From Chthoniobacteraceae bacterium (lineage in GTDB: Bacteria; Verrucomicrobiota; Verrucomicrobiia; Chthoniobacterales; Chthoniobacteraceae), in the NCBI GenBank assembly GCA_947449735.1, contig CANFTB010000040.1, positions 1-44,381 on the forward strand: a DNA stretch of 44,381 bases. The letters run 5' to 3'. Positions 9,084-16,476 of the stretch are shown here, one piece after another. A program made the translations under genes and the position numbers. The notes below the pieces were generated by a model. That model saw only the letters and a program-made list of their open reading frames with translations. It had not been told where the DNA came from and searched no databases. Each line of letters starts with the position of its first letter. The first letter of the stretch is position 1.

Positions 9084-11321
9084 TTACTTTCCGAGGCGTT
9101 CCAGCCACTGGCCCAGCATCTCGATTTGTTCGTCGCGCAGGCCTTCGGGGAGGTGTTCCAGCAGCCAGCGTACGTCTGCCGCCGCGCCTTTGCGGTCGCC
9201 CGCGGTCTCCCAGAGCATCGCCCGGCTCAGGCGTTCCCGGTGTGAGTCCGGGTTAATCGCGAGCAAGAGGTCCAGATAGGGCAGACCCTCCCTGGACGGG
9301 ATCCGGGTTTCCATTGAGGGGGCGAGCAGGTTCTGGATCATCCGCAGCAAGATGTCCCGCTTGGGCGCGGGCTGCTTCGACTTTTCGGGAACCCGGCCGT
9401 CTTCGCTCACGATTTCGACGGCCTCCTCCATCGTCATTTCCTTTCCGCCGTCGAAGACGTCGATGATGCGCCACGCGCCTTCGTCCGTCTCGCGGTACCC
9501 GACCATGAAGCGGCCGGGCAGGGGAATGCCCGCCACTCGGGGGACGTTCAGACGGCGCGCCAGTTCGACATAGAGCACTGAAAGGGTGATGGGCAGACCT
9601 TCGCGGTCGTCGAGGACCTCGTTCAGATAGCTGTTGGAGCGGCTGGAGTATTCGCTGCGGCTACCGTGAAAACCGTTTTCCTCAAACAGGTAGCGGTTGA
9701 TGCGCTGGACCGCGCTCCGCGTACCCGCGGCAATCTCCGGCTGGTCCCTGAGCTCCTGGACCATTTGAACGAAGCCGCGTTCGTAGCTTTCCATGTCCAG
9801 ATCCGGGTTGTCGTGCTTGGAGAGCAACAGCGCGCAGTGCAGCAGGTCGGATTCGGCGTCGGGTTTTGCGAGTTCGGCGGCCAGGCGCTGGCGGATGGTG
9901 CGCCGGTGCAGTTCGGCGGTGAGTTCCCGGAGCATCGCGGCGTCCCTCTCCATGCGTTCGCTGCGCTCGCTCAAGATCCGGCGGCTGGATTCCGGGTCTT
10001 GTAAGAAGCGGGAAACCGCCCCCTCGCGGGGGAACTCGCCGGCGAGGAAGGCGTCGAGAGACTGCCCGATTTCCTTCGAGGCTTCAGACGAAAGGGTCTT
10101 TTCCCGGAGGTTCAGTCCGGTGCGGAAGTTTTTGAAGGAGGCGGTTGTGGTGCGAAACTTGCAGAGGCCGGCCTGACCGCCGCGGAAGCCTTCGTCGCGG
10201 GTTTCGATGACGAGGGTTTCGTTGACGTAACAAAGGATGCGAGGCCCCTCAATACGCACGCGCAGGGTGTTCCAGTCAGAGGGCTTGTAGGCGGAGGAAT
10301 CGAGTTCGTTCAGGATTTTCCAGGAAAAGACATCTGGGCCGTCAAAGCGGGTGAGGCGCAGTTTGCCTGCGGTCGGATAGAAGCCGTAGTGTTTGTCGAC
10401 GCCGTCGGCGCAAAAGGCGAGGCCCGCGGCGCCGGCTTCGTCGTTGAGGTAGACCGTGACGGCGGCCTCGAAGGTGTCTGCGGCGGGTTTGTCGTTCCAG
10501 AGACAGAGGGAGCGGCCGCCAAAACCGTCGCCCGACTGAGTGACGTGGACGACTCCGGCGCGCTGCGTCCATTGGGAGCCGAGGAGGGTTTTCCAAAAAC
10601 GTGGGTTGAGGACGCCGATGGTGAGCCAGCGTTCCATGGGGATGGGGTTGGGCTTTTGCAGAAGCTTTTTGAGGACGTTCACCGGCATGGCAAACCCGAG
10701 GTTTTCGGTGATGGCGGATTTGAGGGTAAGCACTCCGAGGACGCGGCCTTCGCGGTCGAGGAGCGGGCCGCCGCTGTTGCCTCGTTCGATCGGAACGGCG
10801 ACCTGAATCATGGGGAGTTCTTCGATGACGCGGCGGGGTTCCGAGATGACGCCCTCGACCACGCTATAAGTGAGCCCCTCGGGGTTGCCCATGGCGACGA
10901 TGGGGTCGCCTTGTACGGCGGTGTCGGAGTCGGCCAGTTCGAGGGCTGGGAGGTCGCGGGAGGCGACCCTGAGGATGGCTAGGTCCAGTTTGGAGTCGCT
11001 GGCCACGATTTCGGTGACTTCGTGGCGGCGGCCGTCGCTGGTTTCCACGTTGATGCGGCGGGCTTCGCCGATGACGTGGCGGTTGGTGGCGATGAGGCCG
11101 TCGGCGCTGATGACGAAGCCGCTGCCCATGCCGTAGGCGCCGCCGCGTCCGACTTGGGTGACTTTGACTAGCGAGGGGCGGACGGTCTCGGCGATGGCGG
11201 CGACGGATTTTGAGGGCGCGGGGGTGGGCGCGGGAGGCGCGGGTTTGGCCTGAAGCGCAGGGGGGAGGGAGGCGCAAAGAACCGAGAGCAGGGAAAGGCG
11301 GAGGATGAGTCGAACAGACAT
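9084..11321 (-). CDS. Secreted trypsin-like protease fused to jelly-roll and SirB1/transglutaminase-like domains
   Basis: 745 residues from the chosen ATG, which puts a normal signal peptide (hydrophobic core to about residue 22, then LQAKP) at the very N-terminus. An ATG 30 bases upstream would add ten residues. Residues 40-220 form an S1C/DegP-like protease: TNRHVIG with H82, SKLDLAI with D113, and RGNSGGP with S183, so the triad is intact. No PDZ domain follows. Residues about 235-405 look like a concanavalin/LamG-type jelly-roll. Residues about 430-680 match the SirB1/'transglutaminase core 2' fold (GLPITLSVLYVELARRL and PLPGRFMVGY); its usual histidine in PGHF is arginine here. The tail has TPR-like helices. 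A periplasmic role in protein quality control or cell-wall handling is inferred. The three-domain fusion is unusual. Confidence 0.8.
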   Translation of the reverse strand: MSVRLILRLSLLSVLCASLPPALQAKPAPPAPTPAPSKSVAAIAETVRPSLVKVTQVGRGGAYGMGSGFVISADGLIATNRHVIGEARRINVETSDGRRHEVTEIVASDSKLDLAILRVASRDLPALELADSDTAVQGDPIVAMGNPEGLTYSVVEGVISEPRRVIEELPMIQVAVPIERGNSGGPLLDREGRVLGVLTLKSAITENLGFAMPVNVLKKLLQKPNPIPMERWLTIGVLNPRFWKTLLGSQWTQRAGVVHVTQSGDGFGGRSLCLWNDKPAADTFEAAVTVYLNDEAGAAGLAFCADGVDKHYGFYPTAGKLRLTRFDGPDVFSWKILNELDSSAYKPSDWNTLRVRIEGPRILCYVNETLVIETRDEGFRGGQAGLCKFRTTTASFKNFRTGLNLREKTLSSEASKEIGQSLDAFLAGEFPREGAVSRFLQDPESSRRILSERSERMERDAAMLRELTAELHRRTIRQRLAAELAKPDAESDLLHCALLLSKHDNPDLDMESYERGFVQMVQELRDQPEIAAGTRSAVQRINRYLFEENGFHGSRSEYSSRSNSYLNEVLDDREGLPITLSVLYVELARRLNVPRVAGIPLPGRFMVGYRETDEGAWRIIDVFDGGKEMTMEEAVEIVSEDGRVPEKSKQPAPKRDILLRMIQNLLAPSMETRIPSREGLPYLDLLLAINPDSHRERLSRAMLWETAGDRKGAAADVRWLLEHLPEGLRDEQIEMLGQWLERLGK

Positions 11322-11444
11322 GGCGTGGTTGAGATTAAAGGAAAGGGTCACGCGGAGCCGCGGGGGCGCGGAGGGTTTTTTGGGGAAAGGCTGTTCCGGG
11401 ATGCTGGTGAGATTTGAGGCCCTTGGTTCTGGCTTGAGCTTGGT

Positions 11445-12146
11445 TCAAGGGAGGTTTTTGTTTCTCGGTTTTTTCGGGGGTGTTTTCCGGCCGATTTTGG
11501 AGGCGTCCTTGGTGGCGCTGGGGCAGAGGGTGTTGAGTTCGCAGGAGGCGCAGTCGGGTTTGAGCGCGCCGCAGCGGCGGCGGCCGTGCCAGATGAGCCA
11601 GTGGCTGAGTTTTGCCCAGACGGTCCTGGGAACGAGGCGCATCAGGTCGGCTTCGATTTTGTCCGGGGAACGGTGGCGTGAGAGGGCGAGTCGGCCGCTC
11701 AGCCTTTGGACGTGGGTGTCGACGACGACGCCGGCGGGGGTTTGGAAGGCGTCGCCGAGAACGACGTTGGCGGTTTTGCGTCCGACGCCCCGAAGGAGGG
11801 TGAGTGCGTCGAGGGACTGGGGGACCTCGCCTGCGTGGTTTTCCAGAAGGGCCTGTGCGCAGCCTTTAAGGTGTTTGGCCTTGGAGCGGAAGAAGCCGGT
11901 GGGCTGGATGATGGCTTCGAGCTCTGGGAGCGGAATGGAGGCGTAGTCCGCGGCGGTTTTGCAGCGCTGGAAAAGGGTGCGGGTGACTTGGTTGACCCGG
12001 ACGTCGGTGCACTGCGCGGAGAGGATGGTTGCCATCAGCAGCTCCAAGGGATTGCTGAACACGAGTTCGCAATGCGCCTCGGGGTAGGTTTGGGCGAGGG
12101 TAGCGAGGATCGCCGAGACACGTTGGGCTTTGGAAATGCCGGGCAC
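11445..12146 (-). CDS. nth: Endonuclease III (DNA glycosylase/AP lyase)
   Basis: 233 residues, slightly longer than typical Nth because of a basic C-terminal tail. It removes oxidised pyrimidines and nicks at abasic sites in base excision repair. The helix-hairpin-helix LRGVGRKTANVV carries the catalytic lysine K124. The catalytic aspartate is D143 in VVDTHVQR. Four cysteines C202, C209, C212 and C218 have the C-x6-C-x2-C-x5-C spacing of the iron-sulfur cluster loop. The substrate-pocket motif ILSAQCTD is at residues 41-48. All key residues are present, so it should be active. The gene lies upstream of, and on the same strand as, the protease gene with about 120 bp between them, and is divergent from the aldo/keto reductase-like gene. 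Confidence 0.95.
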   Translation of the reverse strand: MPGISKAQRVSAILATLAQTYPEAHCELVFSNPLELLMATILSAQCTDVRVNQVTRTLFQRCKTAADYASIPLPELEAIIQPTGFFRSKAKHLKGCAQALLENHAGEVPQSLDALTLLRGVGRKTANVVLGDAFQTPAGVVVDTHVQRLSGRLALSRHRSPDKIEADLMRLVPRTVWAKLSHWLIWHGRRRCGALKPDCASCELNTLCPSATKDASKIGRKTPPKKPRNKNLP

Positions 12147-12255
12147 GGAGGGGAGTATGGGGCTGCGGGGCGGGGAGGCAATACGGCTTGGGGCAGGGGT
12201 TGCAAAAATAGCGCCTGAACTGGGAAAAGATTATGGGTAAACTTGAGTGAAACCT

Positions 12256-13401
12256 ATGGATCTTACACGCACAGCTTACGGAACGTGGAATGGCGGGCGC
12301 TTCATGCACTTTGGGGAACCCCTTTCAGAGGAGAGGTTTATTTCGGTGCTCCGGCACGCTTATGACAGCGGAATCCGGACCTTTATGACTTCCGACGTTT
12401 ACGGGAACGGCGCGGCGGACACGATGCTGGGGCGGGCGTTGGAGGGGCTGCCGCGGGATTCGTACTGCCTGGTGGGGATGATAGGGCATGATTTTTACAA
12501 GGGTGAACGCGCCGGATCGAAGGGGTTTCCCCGGTTTACGGATGCGGCCCTACACAAGCCTGGTGATTACGCGGGCTACATTGAGATGGCCACGACGAAG
12601 GAACTGGAACGCTGCGGGGTGGATCATTTCGACTGTCTGATGCTTCACAACCCGGATTACACAGGGTTCAGCAGCGACGCCGTGTGGAAGGGCATGGAGC
12701 GGATGAAGGAGCAAAAGCTGGCGCACCGTCTGGGGGTGGCGCCGGGGCCGGCGAACGGGTTCAGTCTGGATTTGCTGCTGTGTTTTGAGCGTTTCGGTGC
12801 GCTGCTGGACTGGTCGATGGTGATTTTGAATCCGCTGGAGCCCTGGCCGGGCCGGCTCTGCTTGGACGGTGCTGAAAAATACGGAGTCAACCTGATCACC
12901 CGGGTGGTGGACCATGGCGGTCTGTTTCACGGCGACGTGAAGCCGGGACACCAGTTTGCAACGTACGACCACCGCAGCTACCGGCCTGCGGGGTGGGTGG
13001 AGGGCGGACTTGCCAAGATGGAGCGCATGGAATCCGTGGCGAAGGCGCACGGGCTCACCCTGCTCCAGCTGGCCTGTTTGTGGAATCTTGCGCACAAGCG
13101 GGTGAAGAGCGTGATCCCGACGTTGATTCAGGAGATCGGGGAGGGGGCGCGGCCTATCGAGCTGAAGGTGGACGACCTGGCCTCGCTGCCGGAGGTGGAG
13201 CTGAGCGCTGAGGAGGTGGAACTGATCGCGGTTGCGGGCAACAACAAGGGCTGCATGGAGTTGAAGGGCGGAAGTCCGTCGCATCAAGGTGAGTCTCTGC
13301 CAGACCGCTGGCAGTTGAACGCGGAGCTTTTGGACGTGGCCAAGCGCTGGGGCGTGGAGCCCTCGCGGGATTTGGTTTGTACGCACAAGCCCGCGGCATA
13401 G
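12256..13401 (+). CDS. Aldo/keto reductase-fold protein with incomplete catalytic tetrad
   Basis: 381 residues from the ATG at 12256; a GTG nine bases upstream is possible. The chain follows the AKR (Tas-like) TIM barrel: AYGTWNGG at the start, TSDVYGNGAAD around the active tyrosine Y49, DCLMLHNPD with H131, and LACLWNLAHKRVKSVIPT near the cofactor end. In ordinary family members the segment before the tyrosine reads TFDTA, with a catalytic aspartate; here it reads TFMTS, with M44. The segment that normally ends in a catalytic lysine (ATKVG) reads VGMIG, with M75. If this hand alignment is right, the protein has lost two tetrad residues and may not be a normal NADPH reductase. No operon partner is apparent. 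Fold assignment is confident; activity is doubtful. Confidence 0.8.
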   Translation: MDLTRTAYGTWNGGRFMHFGEPLSEERFISVLRHAYDSGIRTFMTSDVYGNGAADTMLGRALEGLPRDSYCLVGMIGHDFYKGERAGSKGFPRFTDAALHKPGDYAGYIEMATTKELERCGVDHFDCLMLHNPDYTGFSSDAVWKGMERMKEQKLAHRLGVAPGPANGFSLDLLLCFERFGALLDWSMVILNPLEPWPGRLCLDGAEKYGVNLITRVVDHGGLFHGDVKPGHQFATYDHRSYRPAGWVEGGLAKMERMESVAKAHGLTLLQLACLWNLAHKRVKSVIPTLIQEIGEGARPIELKVDDLASLPEVELSAEEVELIAVAGNNKGCMELKGGSPSHQGESLPDRWQLNAELLDVAKRWGVEPSRDLVCTHKPAA

Positions 13402-13446
13402 TGCCGCTGGTTTTGCTGGGAAAATACCGTCAGGTTCCCGGAGGCC

Positions 13447-13469
13447 GGCCCCTCAGAATTGCAGGGGCC
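13447..13469. terminator. Stem-loop between convergent genes
   Basis: GGCCCCT (13447-13453) is perfectly complementary to AGGGGCC (13463-13469) with a nine-base loop. It lies in the 72-bp gap between two converging genes. There is no U-tract on either strand, so factor-independent termination is uncertain. Confidence 0.4.
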
Positions 13470-13473
13470 CTCC

Positions 13474-14409
13474 TCACCAGCCCTCCAGCTTTCTGCGGCT
13501 CTGCCTCAGGATTGCCTTTTCTCTGCGGGTGAGGCTGTGCAGGCCTTGGCGGGCGATTTTTTCCAGAACGGGGTCCAGTTCGGAGCTGACAAATTCATCC
13601 CAGTTCATTTGCTCGATGCGGCGGTCGTTGTCGGCCTGTTCGCGGATGAGTTTGTGATAGAAAAGACTGGAGCCGAAGCCCAGCAGTCGTGTGTAGGCCC
13701 AGCCCGCGCCCAGGGCGCCGAGCATCGCTGCCGGGCCCGCCTCGGGAAACCATCCCGAGGCCCACCACACCGCGAGGCAGACGGCAGCCGCCCAGCCCGC
13801 GTCCCTTGCCGCCGGCCGCCAGGAGCCCAGGCTTCTCGGGGATCCTCCAGGGGGCCACCCTGGGAGCAGCGTGGCGTACATTCCGACGAGGGCAGTGCAG
13901 GCCGGAAGCGCGCCTAGGACCCACTGTCCCGGAGAGCCCAGGCCGGCGCTTGCCGCCACACAGTGGGCCACCCCCCCCCAGAGCACCCCCATCAGGCTTG
14001 CGAAGAGCACATGGCGGCTTCCGACAACCGATTCCACGGACCGGCCGGCAGAGTACAGCCCCGCGGCTGCAAGCACCCAGTGCCAGGGGTTCGCGTGGAC
14101 GGCTGGATAGCACAAGAGGCGCCACCACCCGCCATGACGCAGTGCGTCCAGAGAGAGTGCGACGCACCCCTCCCAGGCCCGCAGGCCGCCCGGCGTTGAG
14201 TAGGATGCAACGACTCCGCTGGAACCCGGCACCGGAGCCGGTAACTGCTGGAGCTTCTGGATGGCTGCGTCGAAGTCGGGGAGGGCGAGTTGCAATGTGG
14301 GAATGGCGGCTTGAAGGAGCGCCGCTGTGAGGCAGAGCAGTGCCAGCAGGCCCGCCGCGGGGGCTGGGGAGAGGACGTAGTGACTGGCCCGATGGATTGA
14401 AGAGTGCAT
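13474..14409 (-). CDS. Rhomboid-fold membrane protein, probable pseudoprotease
   Basis: 311 residues from the ATG at 14409, just before the first hydrophobic helix; upstream in-frame extension is not conserved-looking. Several hydrophobic helices fit a rhomboid core: GGWWRLLCYPAVHANPWHW corresponds to the L1-loop/TM2 region, and GLYSAGRSVESVVGS follows as in rhomboids. The HxxxN motif reads HWVLA, so the oxyanion asparagine is replaced by alanine (A114). Where the catalytic GxSG should stand, the sequence reads GALPAC (residues 166-171), so serine is leucine. The C-terminal tail (QGLHSLTRREKAILRQSRRKLEG) resembles the soluble helical extension seen on many rhomboid-like proteins of Bacteroidota and Verrucomicrobiota. 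It is probably a non-proteolytic membrane adaptor. Fold call moderate, loss of activity inferred by eye. Confidence 0.65.
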   Translation of the reverse strand: MHSSIHRASHYVLSPAPAAGLLALLCLTAALLQAAIPTLQLALPDFDAAIQKLQQLPAPVPGSSGVVASYSTPGGLRAWEGCVALSLDALRHGGWWRLLCYPAVHANPWHWVLAAAGLYSAGRSVESVVGSRHVLFASLMGVLWGGVAHCVAASAGLGSPGQWVLGALPACTALVGMYATLLPGWPPGGSPRSLGSWRPAARDAGWAAAVCLAVWWASGWFPEAGPAAMLGALGAGWAYTRLLGFGSSLFYHKLIREQADNDRRIEQMNWDEFVSSELDPVLEKIARQGLHSLTRREKAILRQSRRKLEGW

Positions 14410-14896
14410 GCGGAAATGGGTTTGAAAATGTCTCGACCGCGTTGTTGTCCTGTCCACCCGGGTCCGGTTGACGCCGTCCAGGGTTGCCTTGTGCATTTCC
14501 CTGCCGGTGCTGCGGATGTCTTTTGCCTGCGTGTGCTGCCTGCGTGTGCGGTCCTTCCTGACGGGCTCCGGGTGGGGCGGGTTTATTGGGATCCGCCTTG
14601 CGGCACGGGGCGCCCGCCGCTCCCTCCGACGTGGCTGGCGGCCCTTTCAGTCCGTCCGAAAAGCTTCCCAAGGGCTGTTTCTACTACTGGTTGATGCAAA
14701 AATGCGTTTGAAGGTGTGCTCTAGGTTTAATGAAGGGTTCTCGGGGTGGTGTTTTTTGTTCCAGGGCTTTCGGTTGGAGAAAGGAACACCCTTCGCTACG
14801 GAGGATGGGGACGTTCGGGTTGGATAAAAATGAGTCTTAAATGCATTCTGGTTCGCCAACGCTGGATCCCACCCCTAGGATGCAGGGACTCGCGTT
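14410..14896. other. 487-bp gene-free stretch with possible structured RNA
   Basis: No convincing protein is encoded on either strand; the frames present are short, basic and lack recognisable motifs. Within it, bases 14732-14794 can form two nested helices whose right arms abut: 14732-14737 with 14789-14794 and 14757-14762 with 14783-14788. An alternative pairing, 14748-14753 with 14785-14790, excludes both. This may be a 5' leader or small RNA, or may be chance. Direction is probably plus, toward the 95-residue gene. Confidence 0.3.
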
Positions 14897-15184
14897 ATGC
14901 CTTCCGAACGTCCAACCGACTTCACCAGAGCCAGCCTTCTCGCCGTAACTCAGACCGCCGTGGGATGCGGCATCGGTTTGCTTCTGGCTGGTAAATTGCA
15001 GCGTCCCGCCCAGAAGACCACCGCAGCCACCTTGCTGTCCCTGGGCGTGCTTCTGGCAATCCCCGCAGTTGTTCAGACCGTTGCCCATGTCTGGCGGGGG
15101 CCGGAATCCGACCGCGGCATGCGGCGGCGTCTGGACTCGATCCGCACGGATCCCGGGCTGATGGATGAAACCGATGCTTTCTAG
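14897..15184 (+). CDS. Small two-helix membrane protein, unknown function
   Basis: I do not recognise this 95-residue protein. It has two hydrophobic segments, at about residues 13-31 and 43-64, joined by a short basic loop, and a polar C-terminal tail rich in Arg and Asp. An AGGGA Shine-Dalgarno site at 14884-14888 supports the ATG at 14897; this is one of the clearer ribosome sites in the window. The protein is likely an inner-membrane protein with its tail in the cytoplasm. It is followed by two stem-loops and then by the DedA gene on the same strand, so a functional link is possible but not shown. Confidence 0.65.
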   Translation: MPSERPTDFTRASLLAVTQTAVGCGIGLLLAGKLQRPAQKTTAATLLSLGVLLAIPAVVQTVAHVWRGPESDRGMRRRLDSIRTDPGLMDETDAF

Positions 15185-15200
15185 AAAGTAGGAAGCATCT

Positions 15201-15239
15201 GCCCCCCTCGCCGTCTGTGGCTTGTCTTATCTGGGGGGC
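15201..15239 (+). promoter_or_regulatory. Stem-loop upstream of the DedA gene
   Basis: GCCCCCC (15201-15207) pairs perfectly with GGGGGGC (15233-15239) across a 25-base loop. It is the first of two consecutive hairpins between the small membrane protein and DedA. It may be part of a transcript-end structure or of a leader. Confidence 0.35.
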
Positions 15240-15256
15240 TCCGACCACGTTCCTTT

Positions 15257-15287
15257 GAACCGCCTCTGGTGCGGTTCGGCTGTTTTT
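15257..15287 (+). terminator. Rho-independent terminator
   Basis: GAACCGC (15257-15263) and GCGGTTC (15271-15277) form a seven-base stem with a seven-base loop, followed after five bases by TTTTT (15283-15287). It ends only 15 bases before the DedA start. It could terminate the upstream small gene or act as an attenuator for DedA. Confidence 0.6.
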
Positions 15288-15302
15288 AATTGATTCAAAA
15301 CA

Positions 15303-15935
15303 ATGCATGCTCTGATTGCTCTCTGGTTTGGCTGGGTTCGTGATTGGGGCTATGGCGGTGTGGTTGTTTTGATGGCTTTGGAGAGCACGATTTTGCCGGT
15401 TCCAAGCGAGGTGGTGATTCCTCCCGCCGCCTATTGGGCTTCGCAGGGGCAGATGAACCTCTACGGGGTCGTATTGGCTGGAACGGTGGGTTCGTACATC
15501 GGCTCAGCCCTTTCGTTTTTGGTGGCCCGCTGGGTGGGGCGCCTTGCGATTCAGCGTTATGGAAGGCGTTTTTTGCTGAGTGAAGAGAAACTGGACCGTG
15601 CGGAGCGTTTTTTGCAGCGGTACGAGTCCGGCGGAGTGTTTTTCGCCCGTCTGCTGCCGGTGGTCCGGCATTTGATTTCGATCCCGGCCGGGATTCTTCG
15701 GATGGGGTTCGGCAGGTTCAGCCTGATGACCATCGCAGGATCTGCCTTGTGGTGCGGGGTACTTGCGTGGATGGGAGACAGGGTGTCCTCCCGGAACCCC
15801 GGGCTGATTGACAACCCTGAGGCGATGATTTCGGCGGTGAAACACGAATCTCTCTGGTTTGTCGGCGCGGTTCTGGGGCTGGCTGTGTTGTACGGGGTCA
15901 CAATGCGGCTCACGGCAAAGAAGCCGGTTTCATAG
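15303..15935 (+). CDS. DedA-family (SNARE-associated/VTT domain) membrane protein
   Basis: 210 residues, the normal length for DedA proteins, which are inner-membrane transporters/flippases linked to undecaprenyl-phosphate or phospholipid recycling and proton homeostasis. The N-terminal re-entrant region has the family motif around LESTILPVPSEVV with the conserved acidic residue and Pro-x-Pro. The second conserved block FFARLLPVVRHLISIPAGILRM carries the essential arginines, and TIAGSALWCGVLAWMG begins the last helices. All these features look intact. A terminator-like hairpin sits directly ahead, so transcription may start in the short gap or read through. The next gene, yajC, is 169 bp downstream. 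Confidence 0.9.
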   Translation: MHALIALWFGWVRDWGYGGVVVLMALESTILPVPSEVVIPPAAYWASQGQMNLYGVVLAGTVGSYIGSALSFLVARWVGRLAIQRYGRRFLLSEEKLDRAERFLQRYESGGVFFARLLPVVRHLISIPAGILRMGFGRFSLMTIAGSALWCGVLAWMGDRVSSRNPGLIDNPEAMISAVKHESLWFVGAVLGLAVLYGVTMRLTAKKPVS

Positions 15936-16054
15936 AGGGAGGGCGGGTCGAGGCCGGTTTTTGGGATGCCGGCTAGGGTGAGGGAATGCAGATGAAGGCG
16001 GGCGGCCTCTCTGAAAGTCTTGGACAAAGGCTCCGCTCCGAATAACCTCCTTGC

Positions 16055-16070
16055 CCCGTCGTCAGACGGG
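16055..16070 (+). promoter_or_regulatory. Tetraloop hairpin in the yajC leader
   Basis: CCCGTC-GTCA-GACGGG forms a perfect six-base stem with a four-base loop, 34 bases before the yajC start. It is not followed by a U-tract. It may close the DedA transcript or be part of the yajC-secDF leader. Confidence 0.3.
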
Positions 16071-16104
16071 TTCCGCACCTGACAAACCCTTTTAATTACG
16101 TTTT

Positions 16105-16443
16105 ATGCTCTCAGGAATGATCTTTCTAGCCCAGGCCTCCACTCCAGCGGCGCAGCCTCCGCCCTCCGTCGCGGGAATGCTGGTTCCCATGGTTTGCATC
16201 TTTGCGATCATGTATTTCCTGATGATCCGCCCGCAGCAGCAGAAGCAGAAAAAGCTTCAGCAGACCATCGACACGCTCAAGACCGGGGACGCCGTCGTGA
16301 CCGCTGGCGGGATCCATGGCGTGGTGAGCAATGTGAAGGACGGTCCCACGCTCACGTTGAAGATCGCGGACAACGTGCGCATTGAGTTGGATAAGAGTGC
16401 GATCGTTACCGTCCAGAAGGAGCAGAGCTCCGACAAGGCCTAG
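16105..16443 (+). CDS. yajC: Preprotein translocase subunit YajC
   Basis: 112 residues, typical of YajC. A short Ala/Pro-rich N-terminus is followed by one transmembrane helix (about residues 25-43) ending in the family hallmark YFLMIRPQQQKQKK. The cytoplasmic domain then contains LKTGDAVVTAGGIHGVVSNV and a lysine/glutamate-rich tail. YajC associates with SecDF in the inner membrane and supports Sec-dependent export and membrane insertion. It sits 33 bp upstream of the secDF fusion on the same strand, the classic order, so the two are almost certainly co-transcribed. An in-frame ATG four codons later is an alternative start. No good Shine-Dalgarno is seen. Confidence 0.95.
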   Translation: MLSGMIFLAQASTPAAQPPPSVAGMLVPMVCIFAIMYFLMIRPQQQKQKKLQQTIDTLKTGDAVVTAGGIHGVVSNVKDGPTLTLKIADNVRIELDKSAIVTVQKEQSSDKA

Positions 16444-16476
16444 TTTTTCAATTCAGCTCTTAGCCTCGAACCGATC

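Noticed and set aside
13595..14671. 358-codon minus-strand frame overlapping the rhomboid-like gene
   Set aside because: Out of frame with the membrane protein, very Gly/Arg/Pro-rich and without hydrophobic pattern; the rhomboid frame explains the region.
16086..16107. A -35/-10 promoter (CTGACA ... TTTATG) before yajC
   Set aside because: The -10 box would overlap the start codon, leaving no transcribed leader or ATG in the transcript.
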